A stretch of 64,000 nucleotides of DNA from the NCBI GenBank assembly GCA_020639075.1, contig JACKHI010000001.1, positions 930,001 to 994,000 of the forward strand, in the 5' to 3' direction. The DNA comes from Phycisphaerales bacterium (lineage in GTDB: Bacteria > Planctomycetota > Phycisphaerae > UBA1845 > UTPLA1). Shown one piece after another: positions 48,985 to 58,948 of the stretch (position 1 is its first letter; every line of letters starts with the position of its first letter). The notes under the pieces were generated by a model that did no database searches, had not been told where the DNA came from, and saw only the letters and a program-made list of their open reading frames with translations. Position numbers and translations under genes: made by a program.

Positions 48985-51649
48985 CGCCGAGTCGATTTTC
49001 CACGCCGCGCGCGCGTTGCCGCCGACGGAGCGATCGGACTATCTGGATCGGGCCTGCGACGACGATGGCGACTTGCGCGCAAGAGTCGCGGCCTTGCTCG
49101 TCGCGGACGCGGAGGGCGCGGATTTCCTGCGAACGATAGATCCCGATGCGACCGTGATGCAGTCATCCGGCGTGAGCGCCACTGCGCTTGGCGAGGCGCC
49201 CAGCGATCAGATCGGGCGATACAAGCTGCTCCAGCCGATAGGCGAGGGTGGGTTTGGAACCGTCTGGATGGCAGAGCAGCGCGAGCCGGTCAAGCGGCGC
49301 GTGGCGCTCAAGATCATCAAGCTGGGTATGGACACGAAGCAGGTGATCGCCCGCTTCGAAGCCGAGCGGCAGGCGCTGGCGATGATGGACCACCCCAATA
49401 TCGCCAAGGTGTTCGATGCGGGCTCAACCGAACTGGGCCGTCCGTATTTCGTCATGGAACTGGTCAGGGGCGTGTCGATTATCGAATACTGCGATCGCGA
49501 GAGGCTCGACACGAAGGCCCGGTTGAAGCTGTTTGCCAAGGTCTGCAACGCGATCCAGCATGCGCATCAGAAAGGGATCATTCATCGAGATATCAAACCC
49601 GGCAATGTGCTGGTCACGCTGCACGACGGCGTGCCGGTACCCAAGGTGATCGACTTCGGCATCGCCAAGGCGACCGATCAGGAGCTGACCAGCAGAACGC
49701 TGTTCACTGAACATCGCCAGGTTGTCGGTACGCCCGCGTACATGTCGCCGGAACAGGCGGAGATGAGCGGCCTGGACATTGACACGCGTAGTGACATCTA
49801 CTCGCTCGGCGTGCTGCTATACGAATTGCTGACCGGCACGCAGCCATTCGCGGTTCAGCAACTCATGAGCAGGGGATTCGGCGAAATGATGCGGATCATC
49901 CGTGAGGAGACGCCGCACAAGCCGAGTGCGCGTTGGTCTACGCTGGGCAGCGCGTCCGTGCAGGAGGCGTCGCAGATCGCCGAACGACGGCGGACGGATG
50001 TCGGCCGGCTGGGGCTGATGCTACGGGGCGATCTCGATTGGATCGTGATGAAGTGCCTCGAAAAGGACCGGCGGCGGAGATATGAGACCGCCAATGGAAT
50101 CGCAGCGGACATTGATCGCCATCTCGCGGATGAACCGCTGGTCGCCGGGCCTCCGAGTGCCGGGTATCGCATCCGGAAGTTTGTGCGACGTCATCGCGCC
50201 AGTGTGCTCGCCGGGTCATTTGTCGCCGCATCGCTTGTGCTCGGCGTCATTGGTACCACGCTCGGTCTGCTGTGGGCGCTGGACGAAAAGGCCCGCGCCG
50301 AGACGGCCGAGGCCGAGACATCGCGCCGCGCGGCAGAACTTCAGCAAGTTGCGGATTTCCAGAGCAGTCAACTCTCGGAGATCAGCGTGGCCACAATGGG
50401 AGTTCAATTGCGTGAGTCGATCATCGAAGGAGCGACCGAAGCGAATCGTGATGAAGTAACGAAAAGCCTCGCGGGCATCAACTTCGCGAACATCGCGCTG
50501 GGGACGCTCGAGGAGAATATCTTCAAGCGAACCTTCGAGGCCATTGATCGTGACTTTGGTGATCAGCCCCTCGTGCGTGCCCAGTTACTGAATACCGCGG
50601 GCGAGACGCTGAAGAAACTGGGGCTTCTCGACACGGCGTCCGATCCGCTCGAACGCGCCCTTGGGATCCGACGCGAATTGTTGGATGACGACCATCCTGA
50701 CACGCTCGCATCCCTCAACAGCCTCGGCGATTTGCTGTGCGCGCAGGGCAGGTACGACGAAGCGGAAACGCGAATCCAGGCGTCGCTTGACGGTCGCCGA
50801 CGAATTCTCGGGGACGATCATCCTGACACGCTTGTCACTGTCAACCTCATGGGGAATCTGCGCCAGGCTCAGGGGAGGCCCGCTGAAGCCGAACGCTACT
50901 ATCGCGAGGCGCTCGACGCGCGCCGTCGAACACTGGGCGACGACCATCCCGATACGCTGATCTCCGTCAATAACATGGGCATCGTGCTCCAGGCGCAGGG
51001 CAGGCTGGATGAGGCCGAGCCGTTCTATCGTGAGGCGCTTGAGTCGATGCGGCGAACGCTCGGTGACGATCATCCAGACACGCTCGTGGCCGTGAACAAC
51101 ATGGGGTATCTGCTGACGCCGCAGGGCAAGTACGACGACGCCGAACCGTACTTTCGGGAGGCGCTCGAAGCTCGCCGGCGGACGCTCGGCGACGAGCATC
51201 CTGACACGCTCCTATCTGTCAACAACCTGGGTTTCCTGCTCCAGGCACAGGGCAGATACGATGAGGCGGAGCCCTACTACCGTGAGGCGCTTGATGTCCG
51301 CCGGCGCACACTCGGCGACGAGCATCCGAAGACGCTCTTGTCAGTCAACAACATGGGGAACCTGCTCCAGCTTCGAGGAAAGTACGACGAAGCCGAGCTC
51401 TACTACCGCGAGGCGCTCGATGCGAGGCGTCGGACGCTGGGCGACGAACATCCTGACACATTGCGGTCAATCAGTAACATGGGAAGTCTGCGCCTGGAGC
51501 AAAACAGGCTCGATGAAGCCGAACGCTACCTTCGCGATGCGCTGAAACGGATGCAAAAGGTGCTCGGCAAAGAACACCCGGAAACGCTGATTACAGAAGG
51601 CAAGCTATCGCGCCTTCAGGCGAAACGTGGACCTGGCGCGGACGACTAA
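48974..51649 (+). CDS. Receptor-like Ser/Thr protein kinase with TPR array, module 2
   Basis: 891 aa. Kinase domain about 80-380 with GEGGFGTVW, VALKIIK, IIHRDIKPGNVL, IDFGIAK and GTPAYMSPEQAEMSG; all catalytic residues are present. A basic juxtamembrane stretch (YRIRKFVRRHR) leads into one membrane helix (about 412-435). The C-terminal part has about nine kinesin-light-chain-type TPRs of 42 residues, unusually alike (REALxxRRRTLGDDHPDTLxSVNNMG). The start overlaps the FHA gene. Likely topology: kinase inside, TPRs outside or periplasmic. It should act with the neighbouring sigma factor and FHA protein. Confidence 0.92.
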   Translation: MDRDAESIFHAARALPPTERSDYLDRACDDDGDLRARVAALLVADAEGADFLRTIDPDATVMQSSGVSATALGEAPSDQIGRYKLLQPIGEGGFGTVWMAEQREPVKRRVALKIIKLGMDTKQVIARFEAERQALAMMDHPNIAKVFDAGSTELGRPYFVMELVRGVSIIEYCDRERLDTKARLKLFAKVCNAIQHAHQKGIIHRDIKPGNVLVTLHDGVPVPKVIDFGIAKATDQELTSRTLFTEHRQVVGTPAYMSPEQAEMSGLDIDTRSDIYSLGVLLYELLTGTQPFAVQQLMSRGFGEMMRIIREETPHKPSARWSTLGSASVQEASQIAERRRTDVGRLGLMLRGDLDWIVMKCLEKDRRRRYETANGIAADIDRHLADEPLVAGPPSAGYRIRKFVRRHRASVLAGSFVAASLVLGVIGTTLGLLWALDEKARAETAEAETSRRAAELQQVADFQSSQLSEISVATMGVQLRESIIEGATEANRDEVTKSLAGINFANIALGTLEENIFKRTFEAIDRDFGDQPLVRAQLLNTAGETLKKLGLLDTASDPLERALGIRRELLDDDHPDTLASLNSLGDLLCAQGRYDEAETRIQASLDGRRRILGDDHPDTLVTVNLMGNLRQAQGRPAEAERYYREALDARRRTLGDDHPDTLISVNNMGIVLQAQGRLDEAEPFYREALESMRRTLGDDHPDTLVAVNNMGYLLTPQGKYDDAEPYFREALEARRRTLGDEHPDTLLSVNNLGFLLQAQGRYDEAEPYYREALDVRRRTLGDEHPKTLLSVNNMGNLLQLRGKYDEAELYYREALDARRRTLGDEHPDTLRSISNMGSLRLEQNRLDEAERYLRDALKRMQKVLGKEHPETLITEGKLSRLQAKRGPGADD
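50660..51600 (+). repeat. Tandem 126-bp repeats coding for TPR units
   Basis: About seven successive 42-codon units with recurrent GACGAxCATCCxGACACGCT phrases. Similarity is high even at third codon positions in places, pointing to recent unit duplication or conversion. Confidence 0.75.
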
Positions 51650-52042
51650 CTTAGCAAGCGAAGGAACTTTATGGACCCTTCGAGCGATTCACAACTTTCG
51701 GCCCGGGCGGCCCCGCGGCTCCCCCTCGACGAAGCGCACACGCTCTGGCGGACGGCAGCGCAGGAACGACAGTCTGCCCCCGTATTGCGTCCTATTTAAG
51801 CTCGCTCCGAACCTCAACCAGCTTCGTAATCAGGCCGCCGAGCAACGATGCTAATCGGTGTTTCTGGATTCCCGGAATCACGCCCTGATTGTCCCAATCG
51901 GATGGAGCCCCGTTGAGCAAGCCGCCCTCTCAGTCCAATGCCCTCTCTTCGCCACATGATTTCGCCTTCCGGGACGCTGAATCTGCCCTTCGTCGATTCT
52001 GTTCTCCACACACTGATCGGGCCCCTTTTCAGGGCGAGGGCC
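51650..52042. other. Gene-free convergent gap
   Basis: About 390 bases between the ends of the module-2 kinase and the next secreted gene. Open frames here are short and unsupported; no hairpin terminator stood out. Confidence 0.45.
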
Positions 52043-55000
52043 TCATGGGCATGTTGCTCCTGAGAGCAGCATGCCGACAAAAGCGTCCACGTCACCGGCG
52101 TCGAGGATTGTGTTGCCATTCAATTCGGCGAGGTCGCAGTCCGAACCGCTGCCGACGATACAGTTGAGGAATGGTTGAATGTCGTCGCCATCAATCCGAC
52201 CGTCGCTGTTCAGATCGCCGGGGCAAGCGCCACCGCAGGGGGCCGAGACTTCGAGAATTTGCAGTCCGGCGTTGTCGTCCGCAACGTACACAGTGGTTCC
52301 AGACACGGCCAATCGAATGGCATCGCCAGGGGTATCGTATGAAGTCAATTCGAACGGCGCCGTCGGGTCGCTGGCGTCGATCACGCGTACGCCCCGCGAG
52401 GAATTCGCCACGTATACCGTGCTGCCGACGGCCTGCACGCCGAAGATCGTTCCGGGAATGTCGTAGGTACCAAGCAAGTTCGGCGCGCTCGGATCGGAAA
52501 CATCGACGATCTTCAGATCCATCGCGAAGACATCTGTAACGTAGGCAACGCCGTTTTCCACTGCCACACCGACGGCATTCTGGAAGCCTCCGAGCGACCC
52601 TACCGGCGTGGGATTCCCAGGATTGCTCACGTCAAATATCATCAACCCCGCCGGTCCGGCCGCCAGATAAACGATCGTCCCCGAAAGCGCGGCGTCAAAC
52701 ACATTGACTGCGGGGCCGCCGAAGGAGATGGACCCGGCTTGGACGGGATTCGCCGGATCGCTCACATCGAGCACCTTGAGCCGGACGCCTTCCGCGAGAT
52801 AAGCGATCGAACCCGAGACTTCAATGTCGATTGCTTCCAGCGGCGATGGGTAGCTCGCCAGATGCACAGGTGCAGTCGGATCGCTCACGTCGAAGATTTG
52901 CAGTCCGTCGCTCTCTTCCGTCAGGTATGCGATGCCGTTCGCGACGGCGATTCCCGATGCCTGCTCCATCGTCTCGAATGAACCAAGCGGCACAGGGTTG
53001 GACGGATCGCTCACATCGACGACGCTGAAGCCATGCCCGAACTCGGCGATGTAAGCCGTCGTGCCCTGCACGCAAACAGCGACGGCATCCCCTTGCGTTG
53101 CGAACGATCCCGTCAGCGTGGCCGTGAGTGCAGGAAAATTCACGATCTCAAGACCGTCATTCAGTTCTGCAACATACGCAATCGTCCTGTCGATGGTAAG
53201 GCCGCCGGCAAGGCCCGAAGTGTGGTGCAAGGCACGCAATTCGGGAAACGCGGGCTCGCTGATATCAATGGCCCACAGGCCCGCGTTCCCTGCGGCCACG
53301 TATGCCGTGTCGCCGACTACCTTAACACTGGCCGCGATGTCGGTCGTGGGATAGGTCGTCAGAAGAACGGGATTCGCCGGGCTACTGACATCAATCACTT
53401 GAAGACCTTGTGTACCGTCCGCCACGTAGGCGACATCATTGGCGACTGCAATGCCGATCGCTTCGCCCGGTGTATCGAGGCTGGAGATCAATGTGAGCGC
53501 CGTGGGGTGGCTGACATCCACAACCTGCAGGCCCTCATCGATGCACGACACGTACGCAATGTTGTCCGAGACCACCACGTCGTCCGCGAATGCATCGAGC
53601 GGCAGAGACGCGAGAAGCGCCGGATTGGCCGGATCACTGACATCGATCAGTTGGATTCCATTGAAACCGGCTGCAACAAAGGCCGTCGTGCCCTGGACCT
53701 TTACGCCGAACGCACTGCCGCCGGTATTGATAGCGCCAAGAAGCGCCGGCGCAGTCGGCGAGGTAACATCAATGATGCGCAGGCCGGCATTCTGATCGGT
53801 CACGTAGACCTTGGAATTACTGTAATAGACGTCGAAGGCGTCGGCCACGCCGGTGAAAGCGCCCAATTCGGTCGGCGCGCCAGGATCCGACACGTTCAGG
53901 ATTCGCAAACCGGCGGAGCCGTCTGCCACATACAGGCGCGAGTAATCGCCGATCGCAGTGCGTGTCGCCTCCCCTGTCGTGTCAAATGCTCCGAGCGGCG
54001 AAGATGTACCGCATGTCGGCATACTCTGGACTCGGTACAGAGCTGTCACACCATCGCCTCGAAAGACCTTTACGCCGACGTCATTCCCGGTTACGCCGTG
54101 ATGTCGAATCGAATAGCTCCAGATCGCGGCGCCATCGAGCGTGTCCCCAAGGGACAGGATGGAGTGCAGCTCGTCATCACGCCACAAGACCAGTGAATCC
54201 GAATTGTTGAATCCGGCGTGAAAGTAGATGGAACCGTTCCAGACGGCGTATTCGGAGCCGTTAGTGAGTTCGACGCCACTCGAAGTAAGGGCCGGCGACC
54301 CCGCGCTCGTTCGAAGGGCCTGGCCGTCAAACAAGAATAGGCCATTGTCTGATGAACCGCCGCCGCTGAATACGACCCATCCACTATCCATCGCGGGCCG
54401 GTTTGTGTATTGAAATGTCTCGGTCGTCCCCGGAATCAACGTGGTTTCGTCCGCAACCAAGGTCGTCACACCGTTTTCGACCACGAAGACGCCGTACCCA
54501 CCGGTATCGGTGTGCCCCAGAAAGGCAACGCCGTCACCGTTGGCATCCACCGCGGGATTGCCTATCTCTTCAGTCAGTACAGCTCCATTAGATGAGAGAT
54601 CGCCGTCCTTGACGATTGAGGACAGTGTTCCGCGATCATCGACAAAGATGCCGGACCCGCGGTTTGAGCCGCTCCCCCAGCTTGCCGAGAACACGGCCTT
54701 TCCGTCCTTCAGTTCGTTCGACGTGGTACCCAGACTGCTGAATGCGGTACCTACCGATTCGCCGGGAACTTGTGTCACGCCCGACCGGGCAACGACTCTG
54801 TATTCCGAACCGTCGGCGCGCACCAGGACCGAATCGCCCCCAGCGGAGCGGCCCGTGAACAACACAACGCCGTTCTCGATGTTCGGTGTGGTATCGAGGA
54901 ATCGGAACGGCATTGACGTGCCTGGAATCAGGTCAGTTTCGTAGACGATCCTCTCGATCACTCCGTTTCGAATCGCGTAAATGCCCTTCTTACCATTCGA

Positions 55001-55216
55001 GTCATATGCGGCGAATGCCATATCGCCATTTCCGTCGATCGCCGGTTCGTCAATACTCGTGAAGTTGCCGTCTCCCGCTGGGACAAGCGTGTTGGTGTCG
55101 GCGACGCGCTGAATCGTGAACGCAAATGACTCGGCGCGAGCCGCATTCGACAGACATACGAGCACCCAAAGTGCAATCGCCAGCTGTGCCCGAAGAATCG
55201 TGAAACGACCTGACAT
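52043..55216 (-). CDS. Secreted LVIVD-repeat beta-propeller protein with dockerin-like end
   Basis: 1,057 aa from ATG 55216 (AGGAG eight bases upstream; ATG 55243 lacks one). Signal peptide about 1-28. The first 400 residues hold repeated IDxNGDMAFAAYDxNGxxGIY-type blades, a TolB/choice-of-anchor-like propeller. The next 590 residues carry about fourteen LVIVD repeats, each near 42 residues (VAYVADGTQGLQVIDVSSPANPVLL), again propeller blades. The C-terminus has two dockerin-like segments (CPGDLNSDGRIDGDDIQPFLNCIVG and NGNTILDAGDVDAFVGMLLSG). An extracellular binding or scaffold role is likely; no enzyme motif is seen. It diverges from the third sigma gene at 55352. Confidence 0.87.
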   Translation of the reverse strand: MSGRFTILRAQLAIALWVLVCLSNAARAESFAFTIQRVADTNTLVPAGDGNFTSIDEPAIDGNGDMAFAAYDSNGKKGIYAIRNGVIERIVYETDLIPGTSMPFRFLDTTPNIENGVVLFTGRSAGGDSVLVRADGSEYRVVARSGVTQVPGESVGTAFSSLGTTSNELKDGKAVFSASWGSGSNRGSGIFVDDRGTLSSIVKDGDLSSNGAVLTEEIGNPAVDANGDGVAFLGHTDTGGYGVFVVENGVTTLVADETTLIPGTTETFQYTNRPAMDSGWVVFSGGGSSDNGLFLFDGQALRTSAGSPALTSSGVELTNGSEYAVWNGSIYFHAGFNNSDSLVLWRDDELHSILSLGDTLDGAAIWSYSIRHHGVTGNDVGVKVFRGDGVTALYRVQSMPTCGTSSPLGAFDTTGEATRTAIGDYSRLYVADGSAGLRILNVSDPGAPTELGAFTGVADAFDVYYSNSKVYVTDQNAGLRIIDVTSPTAPALLGAINTGGSAFGVKVQGTTAFVAAGFNGIQLIDVSDPANPALLASLPLDAFADDVVVSDNIAYVSCIDEGLQVVDVSHPTALTLISSLDTPGEAIGIAVANDVAYVADGTQGLQVIDVSSPANPVLLTTYPTTDIAASVKVVGDTAYVAAGNAGLWAIDISEPAFPELRALHHTSGLAGGLTIDRTIAYVAELNDGLEIVNFPALTATLTGSFATQGDAVAVCVQGTTAYIAEFGHGFSVVDVSDPSNPVPLGSFETMEQASGIAVANGIAYLTEESDGLQIFDVSDPTAPVHLASYPSPLEAIDIEVSGSIAYLAEGVRLKVLDVSDPANPVQAGSISFGGPAVNVFDAALSGTIVYLAAGPAGLMIFDVSNPGNPTPVGSLGGFQNAVGVAVENGVAYVTDVFAMDLKIVDVSDPSAPNLLGTYDIPGTIFGVQAVGSTVYVANSSRGVRVIDASDPTAPFELTSYDTPGDAIRLAVSGTTVYVADDNAGLQILEVSAPCGGACPGDLNSDGRIDGDDIQPFLNCIVGSGSDCDLAELNGNTILDAGDVDAFVGMLLSGATCP

Positions 55217-55351
55217 TCCTGGTACTCCTGAAACACGGCTCATCAGCCGAGGTTCGACAATCGCAACGCCGGGCCGACGGCGGCCCGGCGTTCCCTGTCA
55301 GGCCGAAATGCGGGCTGGAATCCGGCAAAAGAATCTGAGAGAATTCTGAAA

Positions 55352-55924
55352 ATGGACCGACAGACGCAGATTACGATGCTGATTCGCCAGATGGGTGAAG
55401 GCGATTCTCAGGCGTCTAGCGATCTGCTGCCGCTGGTTTATGAGGAACTCCGGGCCCTTGCCGAGGCCCGGCTGCGCCGGATTCCACCCGGCCAGACGCT
55501 CCAACCAACCGCCCTCGTCCATGAGGCATACATGCGAATCGTCGGAGCGAACGACCAGGACTGGAATGGTCGGGGGCACTTCTTTTTCGCGGCTGCCCGT
55601 GCGATGCACGATATCCTCGTCGAGAATGCCCGGCGCAAGGCGGCACTGAAGCGGGGCGGCGATCGACATCGCGTCGACGCAAGCCAATTGACGGATGCAA
55701 TTGAAGCGCCTGCTGAGGATATGATCGCGCTCTCGGAATCACTCAACAGACTCGAAGTGGCGTATCCGAGAAAGCACCGCGTCGTGATGCTCCGATTCTT
55801 CGGCGGACTGCGTCAGGATGAAATCGCCCTGTCCCTCGATGTCAGCGAACGAACCGTCCGTCAGGACTGGCAATTCGCGCGGACGTGGCTGCATCGTCAC
55901 CTGACCAATGCGGAAGGGTCGTAG
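55352..55924 (+). CDS. ECF-type sigma factor, module 3
   Basis: 190 aa of the same family: DLLPLVYEELRALAEARL, QTLQPTALVHEAYMRIVG, GRGHFFFAAARAMHDILVENARRKAALKRGGD, and region 4 MLRFFGGLRQDEIALSLDVSERTVRQDWQFARTWLHRHL. The kinase gene starts three bases after its stop codon. It diverges from the LVIVD-repeat gene over 135 bases. Upstream sequence has GAGAAT rather than TAGAAT, so promoter strength may differ from the other two modules. Confidence 0.92.
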   Translation: MDRQTQITMLIRQMGEGDSQASSDLLPLVYEELRALAEARLRRIPPGQTLQPTALVHEAYMRIVGANDQDWNGRGHFFFAAARAMHDILVENARRKAALKRGGDRHRVDASQLTDAIEAPAEDMIALSESLNRLEVAYPRKHRVVMLRFFGGLRQDEIALSLDVSERTVRQDWQFARTWLHRHLTNAEGS

Positions 55925-55927
55925 GAA

Positions 55928-58762
55928 ATGTCCGAGGATCGCGAAGCACGGGTCGATGCGCTGATCGAGAAGGCACTACACATGCCCGCGTCCGAACGCG
56001 ACGACTTCCTCCATCGCGAATGCGCCGGCGACGCATCGTTGTACCGGATGCTGCAGCACATGTGCGCGGGGGAATCTGAACTCCCGGACGACTTTCTCGG
56101 CGGAGACATCGAAAACGAGTTGCCTCCACCTATAGGCGATGCCAATCCCGAGGAAACGAGTACGCCCGAAACCATCGGCGCCTATCGAATCATCCGCGAG
56201 ATCGGCCGGGGCGGCATGGGCATCGTCTATGAGGCCGAGCAGCAAAACCCGCGTCGGCGCGTCGCGCTCAAAGTCGTTCGACAAGGCCTGAACACGGCAT
56301 CACTCATCAGTCGGCTTCGACAGGAAGCTCACGTGCTCGGCCAGTTGCAGCATCCGGGAATCGCACAGGTATACGAAGCGGGAACGGCGACGATTGGCGA
56401 CTCAAATCTCCCGTTCATCGCGATGGAACTACTGCAGGGCGCGTCAATCGTCGACGCGGCGCGCTACCTGTCTCTGCGCGATCGGCTCGAGTTGATTGCC
56501 CGCGTGTGCGATGCCGTGCAACACGCCCATCAGAAAGGTGTGATCCACCGCGACCTGAAGCCCGCCAACATCATCGTCCTGCCGCCCACGGACCCGCTTC
56601 AACAGGCTGACGGCACGGGCACATCGATCGACAACATCGGTCGGCCCAAGGTTCTGGACTTTGGAATCGCGCGCCTCCTCGACGCCGACATGCAGTTCAC
56701 CACGATTCATACCCACGCGGGTCAGATCATCGGCACGCTGGGATATATGAGTCCCGAACAGGTCGCGGGCGATCGTGAGAAGATTGACACGCGATGCGAC
56801 GTCTATTCCATCGGGGCGATCCTCTTTGAGATTCTGACAGGGCGAAGGCCGCTGGAACTCGGCGGAAAGCCAGTCGCGGAAGCGGCGCGGATCATTCGCG
56901 AGGAAGAACCGACGCGTGCCGGTGCGATCGACCGATCGCTGCGCGGCGACATCGAAACCATCATCGCCCGGGCGATGGAAAAGGAGCCCGATCTTCGATA
57001 CGCGTCTGCCGCCGAACTGGCGGCGGACATCCGGCGCTTTCTGCATCACGAACCCATCGAAGCTCGACCCGCCAGTTCGCTCTATCAGATCCGGAAGTTC
57101 GCGCGGCGCAACAAGGGCCTGGTCGGCGGACTCGCAGCGGCGTTTCTCGCCCTCTTCGTCGGCTTGATCGCCACAGCGTCGTCGCTGCGAGAAGCGCGAT
57201 CCCAGCGCGACGCCGCACAGGCGGCGCGGCTCGAATCGGAACGCGTCGCGGAGTTTCAGGCAAAGCTCCTCAGCGGACAGTCCGCTCGCGCATTCGGCAA
57301 TGACCTGCTCGCCGACATCCGAAGCGAATACCGCCGCGCGCTGGAGAAAGCGGGTTCCGATCAGGATCGCATCGACACCGATTACGCCGTCGTCGATCAG
57401 GCGCTCCATCGAATCACGGGCGTCAACATCGGCCGCACCGTACTCAGCCGATATCAGGCCGGCCGCGCGCTCAAGCTGCTGGAGAGCGGCTTTACCGACG
57501 ATCCCGTTATCGAAGCGCGGCTTCGGGATGGCATCGGTCTTGTCTATTCCGACCTCGGCATGTACGGCGAGGCCGCCGGGCAATTCGAACACGTCGTCGA
57601 TCTTCGACGCAAGCATCTTGGCCCCGATCATTGCGATACGTTGATCGCGATGACGCAGGTCGGCGTCGCCTTTCGCGAAATGGGGCAAACGGAGAAGGCT
57701 GAAGCGATCCTCCGCAATGCACTCGATAGGCAACGGCGCACGCTCGGGGCAGAAAACGACGACACATTGAATACGATGGCGAGCCTGAGTCGCCTGCTTT
57801 CCGGCAAACTCGATTTTGAGGAAGCCGAGTCGCTTCTGACCGAGGCGCTCACCACACTGAAGCGTACGCACGGACCAAACGACCCGCTGACTTTGAATCG
57901 CGCAAACGAACTCGGGTTGCTGCATATATACGAAGGGAAGCTGAATCAGGCGGCAAGCGAATTGCGAGAGTTGCTGGACGTGCGCAAGCGATTGTCCGGC
58001 GCCGATTCGCCGGAAGTCGTCGCCACGCGGACAAACCTGATGAGCACCCTGTTCAAGTTGAATCGGCTCGAGGAGGCCGAACCCATCGCGCAAGAGGTGC
58101 TGGAATCGAGCGAGCGCGTCCACGGGCGCGACGATCCGACGACCATCATGGCACGCAGCAACCTCGGCATGGTGTGCTTTCGACTCGGAGATTACGAACG
58201 GGCGACGGATCTGTTTCGTCAGGCGCATGACGCGGCGGAGCAGCGAATGGCGCCGCAAAGCGAGATTCGGATGAAGGCGACGACCAACCTGATCGACGGT
58301 CTGCTCGCACTACATCGGCCGCAGGACGCGGAACCACTTTGCCTTGACCTGCTCGAGGTGCGCCGGGGGATAGCGGGCGGCCGCGCCGATCTTGTTGCCC
58401 AGACGCTTGAACAGTTGGGCTGGTCGCGGTTCGATCAGAATCGCATTCCCGATGCGGTCGATTCGTGGCGGGAATGTGTAACGTTGCGCGAAGGTATCGC
58501 TCCGGACCACTGGTTAACGAATCGTGCACGCAGCGAACTCGGGATGGCGCTCGCGGCTTCAGATCAACTCAGCGAAGCCGAGAGCCTACTCAAGGCAAGC
58601 TATCTGGCGCTTTTCGCCCAACGGGAAACGATTCCACCCGGTGACGGCGCTACTTGTATCCAGGATGCCCAGACGCGCCTCGTCAGATTCTATCAGGCCA
58701 CGAATCGCATCGACGAAGCAAACCGATGGAAAGGCGAACCGGCAACCTCCGCGGATTTCTGA
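55928..58762 (+). CDS. Receptor-like Ser/Thr protein kinase with TPR array, module 3
   Basis: 944 aa. Kinase domain about 84-370: GRGGMGIVYEA, VALKVVRQG, VIHRDLKPANII, LDFGIARLL and GTLGYMSPEQVAGD; complete active site. An insert of about 20 residues lies between the catalytic loop and DFG (LPPTDPLQQADGTGTSIDN). One membrane helix (about 397-420, LAAAFLALFVGLIATASSL) follows a KFARRNKGL basic stretch nearly identical to the module-1 kinase, then about ten kinesin-light-chain-like TPRs that have diverged more than those of module 2. It starts three bases after the sigma stop, so is co-transcribed. Closer to the module-1 kinase than to module 2 by its motifs. Confidence 0.92.
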   Translation: MSEDREARVDALIEKALHMPASERDDFLHRECAGDASLYRMLQHMCAGESELPDDFLGGDIENELPPPIGDANPEETSTPETIGAYRIIREIGRGGMGIVYEAEQQNPRRRVALKVVRQGLNTASLISRLRQEAHVLGQLQHPGIAQVYEAGTATIGDSNLPFIAMELLQGASIVDAARYLSLRDRLELIARVCDAVQHAHQKGVIHRDLKPANIIVLPPTDPLQQADGTGTSIDNIGRPKVLDFGIARLLDADMQFTTIHTHAGQIIGTLGYMSPEQVAGDREKIDTRCDVYSIGAILFEILTGRRPLELGGKPVAEAARIIREEEPTRAGAIDRSLRGDIETIIARAMEKEPDLRYASAAELAADIRRFLHHEPIEARPASSLYQIRKFARRNKGLVGGLAAAFLALFVGLIATASSLREARSQRDAAQAARLESERVAEFQAKLLSGQSARAFGNDLLADIRSEYRRALEKAGSDQDRIDTDYAVVDQALHRITGVNIGRTVLSRYQAGRALKLLESGFTDDPVIEARLRDGIGLVYSDLGMYGEAAGQFEHVVDLRRKHLGPDHCDTLIAMTQVGVAFREMGQTEKAEAILRNALDRQRRTLGAENDDTLNTMASLSRLLSGKLDFEEAESLLTEALTTLKRTHGPNDPLTLNRANELGLLHIYEGKLNQAASELRELLDVRKRLSGADSPEVVATRTNLMSTLFKLNRLEEAEPIAQEVLESSERVHGRDDPTTIMARSNLGMVCFRLGDYERATDLFRQAHDAAEQRMAPQSEIRMKATTNLIDGLLALHRPQDAEPLCLDLLEVRRGIAGGRADLVAQTLEQLGWSRFDQNRIPDAVDSWRECVTLREGIAPDHWLTNRARSELGMALAASDQLSEAESLLKASYLALFAQRETIPPGDGATCIQDAQTRLVRFYQATNRIDEANRWKGEPATSADF

Positions 58763-58948
58763 TGCCCGTCTAGTCTCCTACATGGCCGACGCCGATACTG
58801 GCCGCGCCAAAGCCTGATCAAAAGTGATCTCACAAATGAGACCGTTGGTTGTCGTCTGTCTTCACGCTCTCGATTCACAGGAAGATCCGATCAGGCACGT
58901 TCGCGCCTCTCCCCTGCTTCCTCGTCATTTCTCATGCGGCGAATTGGG

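Noticed and set aside
53033..54196. 387-codon plus-strand frame opposite the LVIVD-repeat gene
   Set aside because: Antisense shadow of propeller repeats without ribosome site or known motif.
56444..58258. 604-codon minus-strand frame opposite the module-3 kinase
   Set aside because: The plus strand encodes a complete kinase and TPR array; the minus frame is Arg/Phe-rich and featureless.
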